Of a stretch of 64,000 nucleotides of DNA, positions 8,650 to 17,629 are shown in pieces. The DNA is from Streptomyces sp. ISL-98 (lineage in GTDB: Bacteria > Actinomycetota > Actinomycetes > Streptomycetales > Streptomycetaceae), in the NCBI RefSeq assembly GCF_018614055.1, contig NZ_JAGGPB010000042.1:1-64000 (forward strand), in the 5' to 3' direction. The notes below the pieces were generated by a model. It saw nothing but the letters and a program-made list of their open reading frames with translations, was not told the origin of the DNA and searched no databases. The position numbers and the translations under genes are program-made. The stretch's first letter is position 1. Every line of letters starts with the position of its first letter.

Positions 8650-9039
8650 ATGAGCGAGAACACCGACAACACCGAGACCGTCGAGCAGCAGGCGGAGGGC
8701 GCGGCGCGCTCCCTGGTCGAGCTCGTCAGCGCCCTTGAGAACGGCGGGCTTCAGTACCCGCTGGAGGCGTACCGCATCTACAGCTACTTCACCCGCGCCG
8801 CCGCGGAGATGGGCAACGCCCTCGATCTCATCGGCGCCTGCGTCCAGGGCCTGCACGAGAAGGGACGCCTGATGTCCGACTACCGGGGCGAGCCCCTCGA
8901 CGAGGTGCTCGAGCGCTTCACCCAGTCGTCCGGGAAGGCGCGGGACCTCGCGGGCGAACTGCACGGCAGCTTGAGCAAGGCCCACGCCGCGGTCGGACGC
9001 ATCGCGTACGACGACGCACCCGAGGTCGGGCGCCGGTAA
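8650..9039 (+). CDS. Hypothetical helical protein, 129 aa
   Basis: The ATG at 8650 follows AAGGAGAACC at about the right distance. The product is almost wholly alpha-helical (EQQAEGAARSLVELVSALENG, then RIYSYFTRAAAEMGNALDLIGACVQ) with heptad-like spacing, no membrane segment and no catalytic motif. It sits directly after the 7529-8616 gene and may work with it. I recall similar genes in mobile regions of Streptomyces but know no function. Confidence 0.75.
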   Translation: MSENTDNTETVEQQAEGAARSLVELVSALENGGLQYPLEAYRIYSYFTRAAAEMGNALDLIGACVQGLHEKGRLMSDYRGEPLDEVLERFTQSSGKARDLAGELHGSLSKAHAAVGRIAYDDAPEVGRR

Positions 9040-9080
9040 GAATCCGGTCAGGAGCCGCAAACGGCGGTGAGAGGGCCTTG

Positions 9081-9480
9081 TCAGTCGGTATGCCGGAGGG
9101 CTTTGAGGACCAGGGGGCGGGACATCGCGCCGCGGACGCGCTCGGCGAGTTCGTTGGCACTGGCGCCGGTCTTTGCCTGCTCGGCTCGCAGTGCGACGCC
9201 GAGCCAGGGCACGGGCCTTGTCGACCTTGTCGAGTGCGTCCAGGACGGAGTCGACCGCGTCGGTGATGCTGGGCGGTGGCTCGGTGGTCAACGCCTTGAC
9301 CGCTTCGACGGCGGGCTCGGACCCCCCTGGGTCCTCTTCCGGTTCGACCTGGGGGTGGTCAACGGGTTGACCACCCGTGGCGGGTGCACCTGGGTACCGG
9401 CGGCTGGAGAGGTCGAGGACCTCCCGCTGCCACGGGGCGGGTTCGGGGTAGCCGATGGACCTACCTTGCCGCAACCGGCC
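9081..9480 (-). pseudogene. Hypothetical gene remnant with frameshift
   Basis: On the minus strand one frame gives PAPWQREVLDLSSRRYPGAPA, then VEAVKALTTEPPPSITDAVDSVLDALDKVDKA; near 9215-9225 the coding sense moves to another frame, VPWLGVALRAEQAKTG then ANELAERVRGAMSRPLVLKALRHTD, ending at 9081. Joined, it makes a protein of roughly 130 residues with two helical blocks. No start codon is convincing. Family unknown. Confidence 0.5.
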
Positions 9481-9538
9481 GGCAAGTGACCAACGCGAGC
9501 CCAGGTCGTTGAACTTGGCGCACGGAGAGTGAACGGAC

Positions 9539-9568
9539 AAGCCCCGGGTCCTCGTGGTCCCGGGGCTT
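9539..9568. terminator. Hairpin terminator
   Basis: A 10-bp stem (AAGCCCCGGG and its complement) with a 10-base loop, able to end transcription in either direction. The rest of 9480-9733 contains no gene and probably includes one end of the following IS110 element. Confidence 0.6.
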
Positions 9569-9733
9569 TGTGCTGTTCCTCGAACCGGGGGACAGCCGGC
9601 CAGCGACAGCTCCCAGTCGCTCCCTGTTCCGAGACCGCGCGGGGGTGGCCTGGCCCCCGTCGGCGCACCGGGGGGGGTGCCTCTATGTCTTTCGTCAAGC
9701 CCGCGCTGTCGTTCTTGGGGGCGTTTGTCCAGT

Positions 9734-10948
9734 TCATGCGGCAACGGTTTCGGCGGGGGTTCGGGGTTCGTAGAAGGTGCCGTCGCGGAGCATGGCGAAC
9801 AGGACGCTGATGCGCTGGCGGGCGAGGCGGAGGAGGGCCTGGGTGTGGGTTTTTCCGCGGGCTCGGTGCTTGTCGTAGTAGGCGCGGGAGGCGGGATCGG
9901 CGTTCATGCAGGCGAAGGCGGAGAGGAACATGGCGCGCTTGAGCTGCCGGTTGCCGCCTCGGGGTGCGTGTTCGCCGTGGATAGAGGTGCCCGACGACTT
10001 GGTGGTGGGGGCGAGTCCGGCGTAGGAGGCGAGGTGGGCGGCGGTGGGGAAACTGGTGCCGTCGCCGACGGTGGTCAGCAGGACGGCGGCGGTCCTGACG
10101 CCGACTCCCGGCATCGAGGTCAGGACCGGGGAAAGAGGGTGGGCCTCCAGCAGGGTGTTGATCTGGGCTTCCAGGGCCCGGCGTTGAGTGTGGACGGCGG
10201 CAAGCGAGCGGGCCAGGGAGGGCACGACGATGTCGAGGGTGCCGGTGCCGGGGACGATCACGGTCTGCTCGTCGAGGGCGTCGAAGATGTCGTCGATCAG
10301 CCGGGTGGCCATGCGCGGGGCCTTGGGCCGGATGAGCTCGACGAGTCTGCGGCGGCCGGCCTTTCGCAGGGCGGCCGGGGATCCGTGGCGTTCCAGCAGC
10401 CAGGTGACAGCCTGGTGATCGAGACGCGGGCCCAGGACGCGCTCCAGGCTGGGGTGGAACTGGGTGAGCAGGCCGCGTATCCGGTTGCTGGTGCGGGTGG
10501 CTTCGGCGGCGAGGTCCTGGTCGAAGCCGGTCAGGACCGTGAGTTCGGCGGTGATCTCGTCGGTGAGCTCCAGGGAGCGCAGGGTGTGGGGCATGGTGCG
10601 GGCGGCGTCCGCGATCACCGCCGCGTCCTTCGCGTCGGTCTTCGCCTCGCCGGGATACAGGTCAGCGATGCGGCGCATCGCCAGGCCGGGCAGGTAGGCG
10701 ACCTGGCAGCCCGCGTCGCGGGCGACGGTCAGCGGGAGGGCGCCGATGGAGGCGGGCTGGTCCACGATCACCAGGACGGTGCCGAACTTCGCGGTCAGCT
10801 TGTCGAAGACGGCCCGCAGCTTCGGCTCACTGTTGGGCATCGGCTTGTCGAAGACCTTCTTCCTGGCCGGGGTCAGGCCGTGGCCGTGATGAGCGGTCTT
10901 GCCGACGTCCATGCCAAGGAAGACGCCCACGTCGCTGGTGTCGAACAT
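9734..10948 (-). CDS. IS110-family transposase, 404 aa
   Basis: A complete second IS110-type transposase, clearly different from the one at 5 kb. The N-terminal RuvC-like domain shows GVFLGMDVGKTAHHGHGL, the invariant acidic residue in VLVIVDQP, and the AKTDAKDAAVIADAAR block; the C-terminal Transposase_20 domain shows TSMPGVGVRTAAVLLTTVGD. The ATG at 10948 is chosen because MFDTSDVGVFLGMDVGK is the normal family start; the open frame upstream to 11098 is not conserved-looking. The element ends cannot be fixed by eye. It lies between the 9-kb remnant block and the 11-13 kb genes without obviously breaking either. Confidence 0.95.
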   Translation of the reverse strand: MFDTSDVGVFLGMDVGKTAHHGHGLTPARKKVFDKPMPNSEPKLRAVFDKLTAKFGTVLVIVDQPASIGALPLTVARDAGCQVAYLPGLAMRRIADLYPGEAKTDAKDAAVIADAARTMPHTLRSLELTDEITAELTVLTGFDQDLAAEATRTSNRIRGLLTQFHPSLERVLGPRLDHQAVTWLLERHGSPAALRKAGRRRLVELIRPKAPRMATRLIDDIFDALDEQTVIVPGTGTLDIVVPSLARSLAAVHTQRRALEAQINTLLEAHPLSPVLTSMPGVGVRTAAVLLTTVGDGTSFPTAAHLASYAGLAPTTKSSGTSIHGEHAPRGGNRQLKRAMFLSAFACMNADPASRAYYDKHRARGKTHTQALLRLARQRISVLFAMLRDGTFYEPRTPAETVAA

Positions 10949-11215
10949 CGCACCCTTCCAGGGGAGTTGACCGGGCTGGCCTCGGCGATGGTGTCGTACG
11001 CGCGCATCCACGTTATGCAGACCTGCCGCCCGCGAGCTGTCCGGCATTGCGCCGGACCGGACGGTGGCCGGACCTCTCATCAGCGTCTCCGACGGCACCT
11101 CCCGGGCCCGGTGACACCACCCCCCAGGTCATGCCTTCGACAGGGGGACACAGTCATGCCGGGCCCGGAGGCCAGCGGCCCTCTTGCAGGACCGCGAAAA
11201 ACATAACGCGGAGGG

Positions 11216-12001
11216 TCAGAAGGGGCGCGGGGTGCCGATGCGGTAGAAGACTCGGTTGCGACACTGCGTGGCGAGGCGGCTGTTGCCGTAAAAGCGGGCC
11301 TGGTCCCGGACGACAACCGGTACCCAGGAGAACGGGAACTCGGCAAGGTCGGCGTTGTACTCGATGCCCACCTGGTAGGGCGAGTGGAACTTAAGTGGGC
11401 TGGAGTTCTCGTCAGCGAACCAGAGGGTGCCGAAGTCGAACAGCCCGGAACCGTGGAAGTAGTACCAGTCGCCGTCCGTACCAGGGGCGATCGCACCGCC
11501 GGTGAGGTGGCTGCCGTCCCAATCGTACTTGTACTGCCAGTGGTGCCAGGCCTCGTGGACCATGACCGCGGCCCGGTTCGCCGGGTCGTCCGAGGGACCG
11601 TTGGCGTGGAAGACCGGGCAGTGGAAGTTGGTGCGGTCCCGGGCTGCGACGCGGCCGGTCTCGGCTGCGGCCTCGCCGCTGTCGCGGTTGAGGAAGCGGG
11701 TGTAGAAGGGGCCGTGATACTTGCTGTCGATGGCCCGCGCCACGGCCAGGTAGTCGCCGCGGGCGTGCCACTGCGGGATGTACTCGTCGCGCAGTGCGTA
11801 GGCCAGCAGGTAGGTCGAGTTGATCATCTTTCCGTAGGGCAGGATGCTGCTCCACGCGTCCAAGCGGCCCGCGCCGTTCCAGGAGTCGTCGTTGATGGCG
11901 AAGGCGTCGTCGGCCCAGGAGTAGTACTCCGGCCACTGCGAGGGCGCAGGGATGAGGCGGCGGACCGCCAGTTCGGTCAGGGTCATGCCGTCAAGACACA
12001 T
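11216..12001 (-). CDS. Hypothetical protein with a HEAWH metalloprotease-like motif, 261 aa
   Basis: The ATG at 12001 overlaps the stop of the upstream gene (11991-11993), implying translational coupling. The central motif VMVHEAWHHWQYKYDWDG (HEAWH at about residues 149-153) has the zincin form HExxH, with an unusual extra His next to it. Around it are many aromatic residues (WADDAFAINDDSWNGAGRL, WYYFHGSGLFDFGTLWF) and two cysteines, but no signal peptide, so it should be cytoplasmic unless exported with a partner. A third zinc ligand is not obvious. A zinc hydrolase is plausible; a structural lookalike is also possible. I do not recognise a named family. Confidence 0.7.
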   Translation of the reverse strand: MCLDGMTLTELAVRRLIPAPSQWPEYYSWADDAFAINDDSWNGAGRLDAWSSILPYGKMINSTYLLAYALRDEYIPQWHARGDYLAVARAIDSKYHGPFYTRFLNRDSGEAAAETGRVAARDRTNFHCPVFHANGPSDDPANRAAVMVHEAWHHWQYKYDWDGSHLTGGAIAPGTDGDWYYFHGSGLFDFGTLWFADENSSPLKFHSPYQVGIEYNADLAEFPFSWVPVVVRDQARFYGNSRLATQCRNRVFYRIGTPRPF

Positions 12002-12770
12002 CGCCGTCTCCCTTAGGTCGGTCAAGGTGGCCGGGCAGGTCCACCACGGAGCCGAACTCCGCCTGCTGGCGCTCGACGGCCCGGTCGAAGGCCTCCGCGT
12101 CGAACCCCCCGGTGTCCGGGTCGGCGGCCCGCCGGGGAAGGCTGACCGCCCACTGGTCCTCCTCGCGGGCCAGAGCCCGGAGCCGGTCGAGTTCGCCTGG
12201 GTCGTCGTCGGCGGCGTACGCGCAGGCGTCCAGGGTGGCCATCCGCACTTGCTGGGTGGGGTGGTCGGTGAGAATGCGTCGGATGGCGTGGGAGCCGGCG
12301 CCCTGCAGCACCCAGACGAACATCTCGGCGGCCCTGGCCTGCAGGGCGCCTGCGGCGGAGAACACGCAGCCGGGGCCGGTGACCGGGGTGGCCAGCAGCT
12401 CCCCGTCGTCGAGCCAGAGGAACCGTTCCAGCGGCTCGACGGAGGACAGCTCGCGCAGCTCGCCGGTCAGGGACAGCAGCATCAGGTGTCGGCCGAAGTC
12501 GCGGACCGGCAGTTCGAAGAGGGCCTCGTGAAGCAGGGCGGCCACCCGCTCGCGATCACCGAACTCGGCGATCGTGGCGATGATCAGGCGTCGTTCGCCG
12601 GTCGGGGTAGTGGCCACGGCGCGGACCAGTAGTTCGAGCTCGTCTCGGTCGCGCGGGGGCGGCAGCGGCAGGGTGGGCGACTCGATCTCCTCGCCGGGCG
12701 GGGCCGGGTCGTCGGGCGAGCGGAAGCGCAGTTCGGGAACGTCAAGCAGGGGTTGGTCTCTGTGATCCAT
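11991..12770 (-). CDS. Hypothetical protein with HEAT-like helical repeats, 259 aa
   Basis: The ATG at 12770 is preceded by CGGAGGGCGTC, a good ribosome site; the frame continues upstream to 13040 but without coding character. The first 50 residues are Pro/Asp-rich. Residues 60-230 form regularly spaced amphipathic helices (LLVRAVATTPTGERRLIIATI, ERVAALLHEALFELPVRDFG, AGSHAIRRILTDHPTQQVRM) that look like HEAT/ARM-type repeats, a protein-interaction scaffold. It is coupled by an 11-base overlap to the HEAWH protein downstream, so the two probably act together, perhaps scaffold plus enzyme. Specific function unknown. Confidence 0.7.
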   Translation of the reverse strand: MDHRDQPLLDVPELRFRSPDDPAPPGEEIESPTLPLPPPRDRDELELLVRAVATTPTGERRLIIATIAEFGDRERVAALLHEALFELPVRDFGRHLMLLSLTGELRELSSVEPLERFLWLDDGELLATPVTGPGCVFSAAGALQARAAEMFVWVLQGAGSHAIRRILTDHPTQQVRMATLDACAYAADDDPGELDRLRALAREEDQWAVSLPRRAADPDTGGFDAEAFDRAVERQQAEFGSVVDLPGHLDRPKGDGDVS

Positions 12771-13196
12771 GACGCCCTCCGTCGGGTAGGCGCACAGCGG
12801 TGTCGCGGTTATGGCGGCAGAGCAGGCCGCAAGCAACTCCCAGCGTCTCTTCCCAGCGTCTCTCCGGCTTCCACCGGGCGCATCCCCGGCATCAGGAGAG
12901 GTCAGGCGCCCCGCGCGACGAGGCGGTGGCAGCGGCCCGCAGCTCCAGCGCTCCGGGCGTGTGGCACCTGGTGGAAGGCCCGATACATGAATACCGGCCC
13001 AGCAGGTGGATGTGGTGCCGAACGACCGCGTAACCAGCAATTGGCTGGCCGGATCGGTGACACGATCGTTGACGGCACTCGGCTGTCCGATGAACGGCCC
13101 CGACCTGGTGGCGAGCGCGGAGCCCGGGCGGCGGCCGGAGTGATGAGCTGCATGGGGTCGACGAACGGGTGGTCGGGGCAGGGTGCCTGACGGCCT

Positions 13197-13592
13197 TCAG
13201 GAGTCGAGCGTGTGCCCTGTCGTCGCGTCCACATGGGCCGGGATCTCGTCGTGGCGATCGCCGACCGTCGGTGTCCCGGTGGGCTCGAACATGAGGATCG
13301 CGGTGCCGGACGGAGCGTAGGGCTTGTGCTCCGTACCGCGGGGGACAGAGAAGACCGCCCCCTGGGGGAGCACGACCGTGCGCTCCCCCGCAGGCTCGCG
13401 CAGGGAGATGTGCAGCTCGCCGTCGAGCACCAGGAAGAACTCATCGGTTTCGTCGTGGGCGTGCCAGATGTGTTCGCCCTCGACCTTGGCGATGCGTACG
13501 TCGTAGTTGTTGACACGCGTGACGATGCGGGGGCTCCACAGGGCGTCGAAGGAGGCCAGGGCCTTGCTGAGGGCGATGGGTTCGTTGATCAC
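13197..13592 (-). CDS. Cupin-domain protein, 131 aa
   Basis: A single-domain cupin. Motif 1 reads HIWHAHDETDEFFLVLDG, with the metal-binding His44 and His46 and an acidic ligand at 48-51; motif 2 reads FSVPRGTEHKP with His89. This is the small mononuclear-metal cupin type seen in sugar-binding or mannose-6-phosphate-isomerase-like proteins. Substrate unknown. The gene is divergent from the GlxA-type regulator at 13645, with 52 bases between the two starts, so the regulator probably controls it from that shared promoter region. The gap 12771-13196 holds no further gene that I can support. Confidence 0.9.
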   Translation of the reverse strand: MINEPIALSKALASFDALWSPRIVTRVNNYDVRIAKVEGEHIWHAHDETDEFFLVLDGELHISLREPAGERTVVLPQGAVFSVPRGTEHKPYAPSGTAILMFEPTGTPTVGDRHDEIPAHVDATTGHTLDS

Positions 13593-13644
13593 GGGCTCAT
13601 CCTTCCCCGTGACGCGCGATCGGCGTGAGTGCTAGAAATAGCGC

Positions 13645-14637
13645 ATGCCGCAAGAATCCTCGCACGCAGTCCATGCAGCCGGCCCGCATCGCGTCGTCGT
13701 CATCGTGGATGAGAACTCGAACCCCTTCGAGCTCGGTTGCGCGACCGAGATCTTCGGCCTGCGCAGGCCCGAGATCGGCCGTGATCTCTACGACTTCAGG
13801 CTCTGCTCGCCCGATCCCCGCACGCTGATGCGGGACGGATTCTTCACACTCACCGGAGTCGCAGATCTGCAAGCGGCCGACTCGGCGGACACCTTGATCG
13901 TCCCCAACCGGCCCGACACCGAGGTACCTCGCCGCCCGGCCGTGCTCGACGCCGTCCGACGGGCGCACACACGCGGTGCGCGCCTGGTCGGCTTCTGCAG
14001 CGGTGCCTTCACACTGGCCGAAGCCGGGGTCCTCGACGGGCGCCGGGCCACTGCGCACTGGCAGTGGGCGGACTCCTTTCGAGCCCGTTTCCCTGCCGTA
14101 CAGCTCGAATCGGATGTGCTGTTCGTGGACGACGGCGACATCCTCACCGCTGCGGGGAGCGCGGCCGCACTTGACCTGGGGCTGCACGTGGTCCGTCGCG
14201 ACCACGGTGCGGAGGTCGCCAACTCGGTGAGCCGGCGGCTGGTCTTTGCGGCGCACCGGGACGGTGGGCAGCGGCAGTTCGTGGAGCGGCCCATGCCCGA
14301 CCTGCTGGACGAATCCCTTGGGCCGCTCCTGGCCTGGGCCCAGGAGCGGCTGGACTCACCACTCGCGGTGTCCGAGTTGGCGGCGCATGCGACGGTCAGT
14401 TCAGCGACGCTGCATCGCCGCTTCCGGACGCAACTGGGCACGACGCCGCTGGCCTGGCTCACGGGGGAACGGCTCTCCCTGGCCTGCCGGTTGATCGAGC
14501 GGGGGGAGCCCCGCTTCGACGTGGTCGCTCGGCGCAGTGGGCTTGGCACCGCTGCTAATTTGCGCGCTCTGATGCGCCGCGAAACAGGGCTCAGTCCGAT
14601 GGAGTACCGGCGACGGTTCGGGCCAACGGCGGGTTAA
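13645..14637 (+). CDS. GlxA-family transcriptional regulator (DJ-1/PfpI + AraC HTH), 330 aa
   Basis: Residues 1-190 form a DJ-1/PfpI-like amidotransferase-fold sensor (HRVVVIVDENSNPFELG, nucleophile-elbow Cys in GFCSGAF near residue 118). Residues about 225-325 are an AraC-type double helix-turn-helix (VSELAAHATVSSATLHRRF, and LGTAANLRALMRRETGLSP), ending in the usual MEYRRRF. Length is normal for the family. In Streptomyces such regulators usually control adjacent metabolic genes; here the divergent cupin gene is the obvious target. The start ATG at 13645 has only a weak ribosome site. Confidence 0.92.
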   Translation: MPQESSHAVHAAGPHRVVVIVDENSNPFELGCATEIFGLRRPEIGRDLYDFRLCSPDPRTLMRDGFFTLTGVADLQAADSADTLIVPNRPDTEVPRRPAVLDAVRRAHTRGARLVGFCSGAFTLAEAGVLDGRRATAHWQWADSFRARFPAVQLESDVLFVDDGDILTAAGSAAALDLGLHVVRRDHGAEVANSVSRRLVFAAHRDGGQRQFVERPMPDLLDESLGPLLAWAQERLDSPLAVSELAAHATVSSATLHRRFRTQLGTTPLAWLTGERLSLACRLIERGEPRFDVVARRSGLGTAANLRALMRRETGLSPMEYRRRFGPTAG

Positions 14638-14676
14638 GGACCGGGCATCCTCTTCTGGCGAACTACCGGCTGTGAC

Positions 14677-14799
14677 TCAGCACCTGCTGTCGCTGGGGGC
14701 GAGAAGGCTGGTGACCGGGGCGATGGCTTCCGGAGAGGGCTTGAAGTAGCGGCGCACGTTCTCCGGCTTCTTGTGCCTCGACTTGGCCATCAGCATCCC
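14677..14799 (-). pseudogene. Tyrosine integrase C-terminal remnant
   Basis: The minus strand encodes MLMAKSRHKKPENVRRYFKP, then EAIAPVTSLLAPSDSRC and a stop. The 'HKkpEnvrRYfkP' block is the end of the catalytic domain of XerD-like streptomycete integrases, with the nucleophilic Tyr in RRYF. Nothing upstream (14800-14890) continues it, so only about 40 residues survive. It marks the edge of a former integrated element. Confidence 0.7.
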
Positions 14800-14899
14800 T
14801 GACAGGATTCTTACCAGCACCCCGAGGTGCAGAAGGAGCAGGAGCCGACAGCGCGGAGCTGACCTCGCGCTCGGGTGTGATCGTTTGCGGACGGAGTGA

Positions 14900-14939
14900 G
14901 TTGAAGGCCGGGGCCGAAGTAAGAGCCCCGGCCTTCAAC
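14900..14939. terminator. Strong hairpin terminator
   Basis: A perfect 15-bp stem (arms 14900-14914 and 14925-14939) with a 10-base loop. It insulates the Tap-like operon from upstream transcription. The AT-rich stretch 15020-15090 after it probably carries the operon promoter, although no clean -35/-10 pair stands out. Confidence 0.75.
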
Positions 14940-15103
14940 GTTGCCCGACTGCTGTCGGAGCCGATAGAGCCGCACTCCAAGCCGTCAACCCACACCGAAC
15001 AGCTCACAAATGAGTGAAGTGCCAAAAAAACATAGTGACTTGAGTCCAAATAATGGGTGGGATCTGATATCATGATGGGGAGTTGAGTGTTCTAGGAGGG
15101 TGA

Positions 15104-17629
15104 GTGAGTCAGTCGCCACGGGCGCAGTCCGCGATGAACGCGACCGCAGCCCGGACCGCCCTGTACGCCTTGGTGAAGAAAGCCGAGGAGGAGGGGATCG
15201 CGACGCGGGTCCACAAGCGGCAGGATCACGCCCTGTTGGCGCCGCTGGACCGCCTCCCCGCGGCCCGGAAGCCGGACGGCCTGCCCTCCCACTCCCTGAG
15301 TGCTGCGCAACGGGAGTTCGGCGACCTCATCACGCGTGCGGCCCAGGGTCACCCGCAGGTACTCCTGCGCGGCACCGCGCCGGTCGCCGTGCTGCTGCCC
15401 GTCGACGCCGACTCCGGTGTCCTCTCATCCGATACGGCCACGCACACGGGTGCGGCTCCCGCAGGAGGTGCGGTGAACAGCCCACGCAATCCGGACCGCG
15501 ACAGTGCGCCGCGCAGGCTCGCCACACTGGGCGACGCGATCGGCGCCGAACTCACCTCCGGCCCGGCCGGAAGCCTCTCGTTCGGACTGCCCGGCCTGGA
15601 CGCCGCGACGGGCGGTCTGCAGTCCGGCCGGCTAACCCTCGTAGCGGCGCCCCCGAACGTCGGCGGAAGCCTGCTGGGACTGGCCGCCGCCAGGAAGACC
15701 GCACTGGCCGACAACCGCAAGGTCCTGTACGCGGCGTCGGGACCCAACCGGGCCGACATCTTCCGCCGGATCCTCGCCGCGGAGAGCGGCGGCGACTACC
15801 CGCGCCTGAAGCAGGGCCGCCTCACCGAGCACGAGCAGCAGGTCGCCCAGCAGCTCCGCCAGCAGGCCTCCGTGCTACTCATCGACGACGGCAGCGACCT
15901 GACGGCCGAAGCCATCGCGGACACCGCCCCGCACGTCGAGGACCTGGCGCTCGTAGTCGTGGACCGCCTCCAGGCCGCCCACAACCCCCGCCTGCCGCTA
16001 TCCGGCGACCGCCTGCCGGACGCCTCCCAGGTCCTGGCCAGCCTCGCGCGCACCCTGCACGTACCGGTACTCGCCGTCGTGGACAGCGACGATCCGACAC
16101 TCCTGGGTCTCCTGGACTCCGACGTCCTGGTGACGCTCGCTGTGACCGCGGACCCTTCCAAGATTCAGGTGACGGTCGCGGAGCGGGACTTCGGCACCAT
16201 CGGCTCGGCCTACCTGCAGCCCGACCTACTCCACGCCCGCTTCGCCGATGCCCCCGCGAGCCGCGCGGCGGAGCTGGCGGAGGCGGCGCTTCCCTACACG
16301 TCCGGCGCCCACCAGGGACTCCCCGCCGACGCCACTCGCCTACTGGCCGCACTGCGCACCGCGGTAGGCGACGGCGACGACGCAGCCGTGGAGAACCTCA
16401 GCTCCTATCTGGTCCCCGCCTTCACGTCGGTGACGCAGCTGCCGGACACCGCCGAGGGCCTTCGCCTGGCCAATGCGCTGTGCGCTTACCACCCGGCTCT
16501 GCGCGCCGACGACACCGAGGCCGCAGCCGCCGGCACCACCGAGCAGCAGGCGCCCACGGAACACCCGGCTGCGACGCCTGCCCCGTCGGCTGAGGACGCC
16601 GGGCAGACCCCGGACGACGTCGACGAGGAAGACACCGGGGACGGTCTGGTACCGGGGGATGAGGAGGACGAGCCCGAGGGGGCTCCCTTCCCCGCCCTCG
16701 TGATCCTCAAGGACGCGGTCGGCCGCTCGAAGATGCACCCGATCAAGGTGATCCGCAACGAGGAACGCGACAGCGGTCCGTGGCCGCTGATCAGTGAGGA
16801 CATGGACGGCGAGCCCCGCTGGGTCCACCCCGACGTCACCAGCACCCGCGTCGCCCACACGAAGGCGAACGGAAAGCGCGTGAGGCGCGACCAGCTCCTC
16901 GTGCCCGACTCATTCGGCGACGGCGTGATGTGCCTGATCGACCGCAACGGCAGTTATCCTTCCGCCTGTTCGGCCGTCCCCCTCGCGCCGAACAAGCTGC
17001 TGCACACCGGCCCCCTCGACGCGTTCGACAAGACGAAGGCCGGCATCTACCTCATCGACATCCCGCAGTGGAACCGCTCGGACATGCCGCACCCCCTGGG
17101 GCGGATCATCGAGCGGCCCGACGACGAGGGCCGCGTGTGGGTCACCACCCCGCACATCAAGCAGCTGGAGAAGCTCGTCCGCGAAGGCCACCTCGACGCC
17201 ATGCCCACCATCCACGACTCGTGGACAGGGAAGGCGAACGAGTCGCTCTTCAAGCCCTTCTACGCCGCGGCCCGGCAAGCGCGCATCGAGCTCGTGCAGA
17301 CCGGCGGAGAACCCTACAAGGCGTACAAGACCCGGCTGTCCATCGCGCTGCGCCTGCTGTGGCCCAAGCGCCAGGAACAGCGGTCCCCGTTCTGGCGGCC
17401 CGACTGGCGCATGAGCATGGTCGCCGAGGCATCCGTCCGCCACTGGACCATGGCCTTCAAGGCCGTCCAGGAAGGCCACAAGCTCATCGCCCTGCGCAAC
17501 GTCGACGCGGCCGTCTTCTGGACGCCCCCAGGCACGCCCCCCGCCACGTACCGGATCGGGACCGGCTTCGGCGAAGTGAAGGCCAAGTTCGTCCAGCGCG
17601 GCGAGATCCTCCCCGAGGGTGACGACTGA
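15104..17629 (+). CDS. Tap-like (telomere-associated-protein-like) protein, 841 aa
   Basis: The GTG at 15104 follows AGGAGGG. Domains by eye: two Phd/YefM-like modules (about residues 11-52 and 64-100, the second SLSAAQREFGDLITRAAQG); a RecA/DnaB-like fold (about 158-400) whose P-loop is degenerate (AAPPNVGGSLLG, no GKT/S); an acidic Pro-rich linker (about 500-545); and a C-terminal region (about 600-841) that matches my memory of streptomycete Tap: IDRNGSYPSA (613-620), AGIYLIDIPQWNRSDMPHPLG, HDSWTGKANESLFKPF, WRPDWRMSMVAEAS. Known Tap binds telomeric overhangs and recruits the terminal protein Tpg. Here Tap's usual N-terminal HTH is replaced by the antitoxin-like and helicase-like modules. 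The ATG of the next gene overlaps its stop, matching the known tap-tpg arrangement. The C-terminal motifs resemble a reduced family-B polymerase palm (see findings). Confidence 0.75.
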   Translation: MSQSPRAQSAMNATAARTALYALVKKAEEEGIATRVHKRQDHALLAPLDRLPAARKPDGLPSHSLSAAQREFGDLITRAAQGHPQVLLRGTAPVAVLLPVDADSGVLSSDTATHTGAAPAGGAVNSPRNPDRDSAPRRLATLGDAIGAELTSGPAGSLSFGLPGLDAATGGLQSGRLTLVAAPPNVGGSLLGLAAARKTALADNRKVLYAASGPNRADIFRRILAAESGGDYPRLKQGRLTEHEQQVAQQLRQQASVLLIDDGSDLTAEAIADTAPHVEDLALVVVDRLQAAHNPRLPLSGDRLPDASQVLASLARTLHVPVLAVVDSDDPTLLGLLDSDVLVTLAVTADPSKIQVTVAERDFGTIGSAYLQPDLLHARFADAPASRAAELAEAALPYTSGAHQGLPADATRLLAALRTAVGDGDDAAVENLSSYLVPAFTSVTQLPDTAEGLRLANALCAYHPALRADDTEAAAAGTTEQQAPTEHPAATPAPSAEDAGQTPDDVDEEDTGDGLVPGDEEDEPEGAPFPALVILKDAVGRSKMHPIKVIRNEERDSGPWPLISEDMDGEPRWVHPDVTSTRVAHTKANGKRVRRDQLLVPDSFGDGVMCLIDRNGSYPSACSAVPLAPNKLLHTGPLDAFDKTKAGIYLIDIPQWNRSDMPHPLGRIIERPDDEGRVWVTTPHIKQLEKLVREGHLDAMPTIHDSWTGKANESLFKPFYAAARQARIELVQTGGEPYKAYKTRLSIALRLLWPKRQEQRSPFWRPDWRMSMVAEASVRHWTMAFKAVQEGHKLIALRNVDAAVFWTPPGTPPATYRIGTGFGEVKAKFVQRGEILPEGDD

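Noticed and set aside
7495..9744. A 749-residue open frame on the minus strand
   Set aside because: It is antisense to well-supported + strand genes; high GC keeps the frame open. Only the part at about 9225-9480 has real coding sense and it is reported as a remnant.
15100..16593. A 497-residue Arg/Pro-rich frame on the + strand
   Set aside because: A shadow frame of the Tap-like gene, low complexity throughout.
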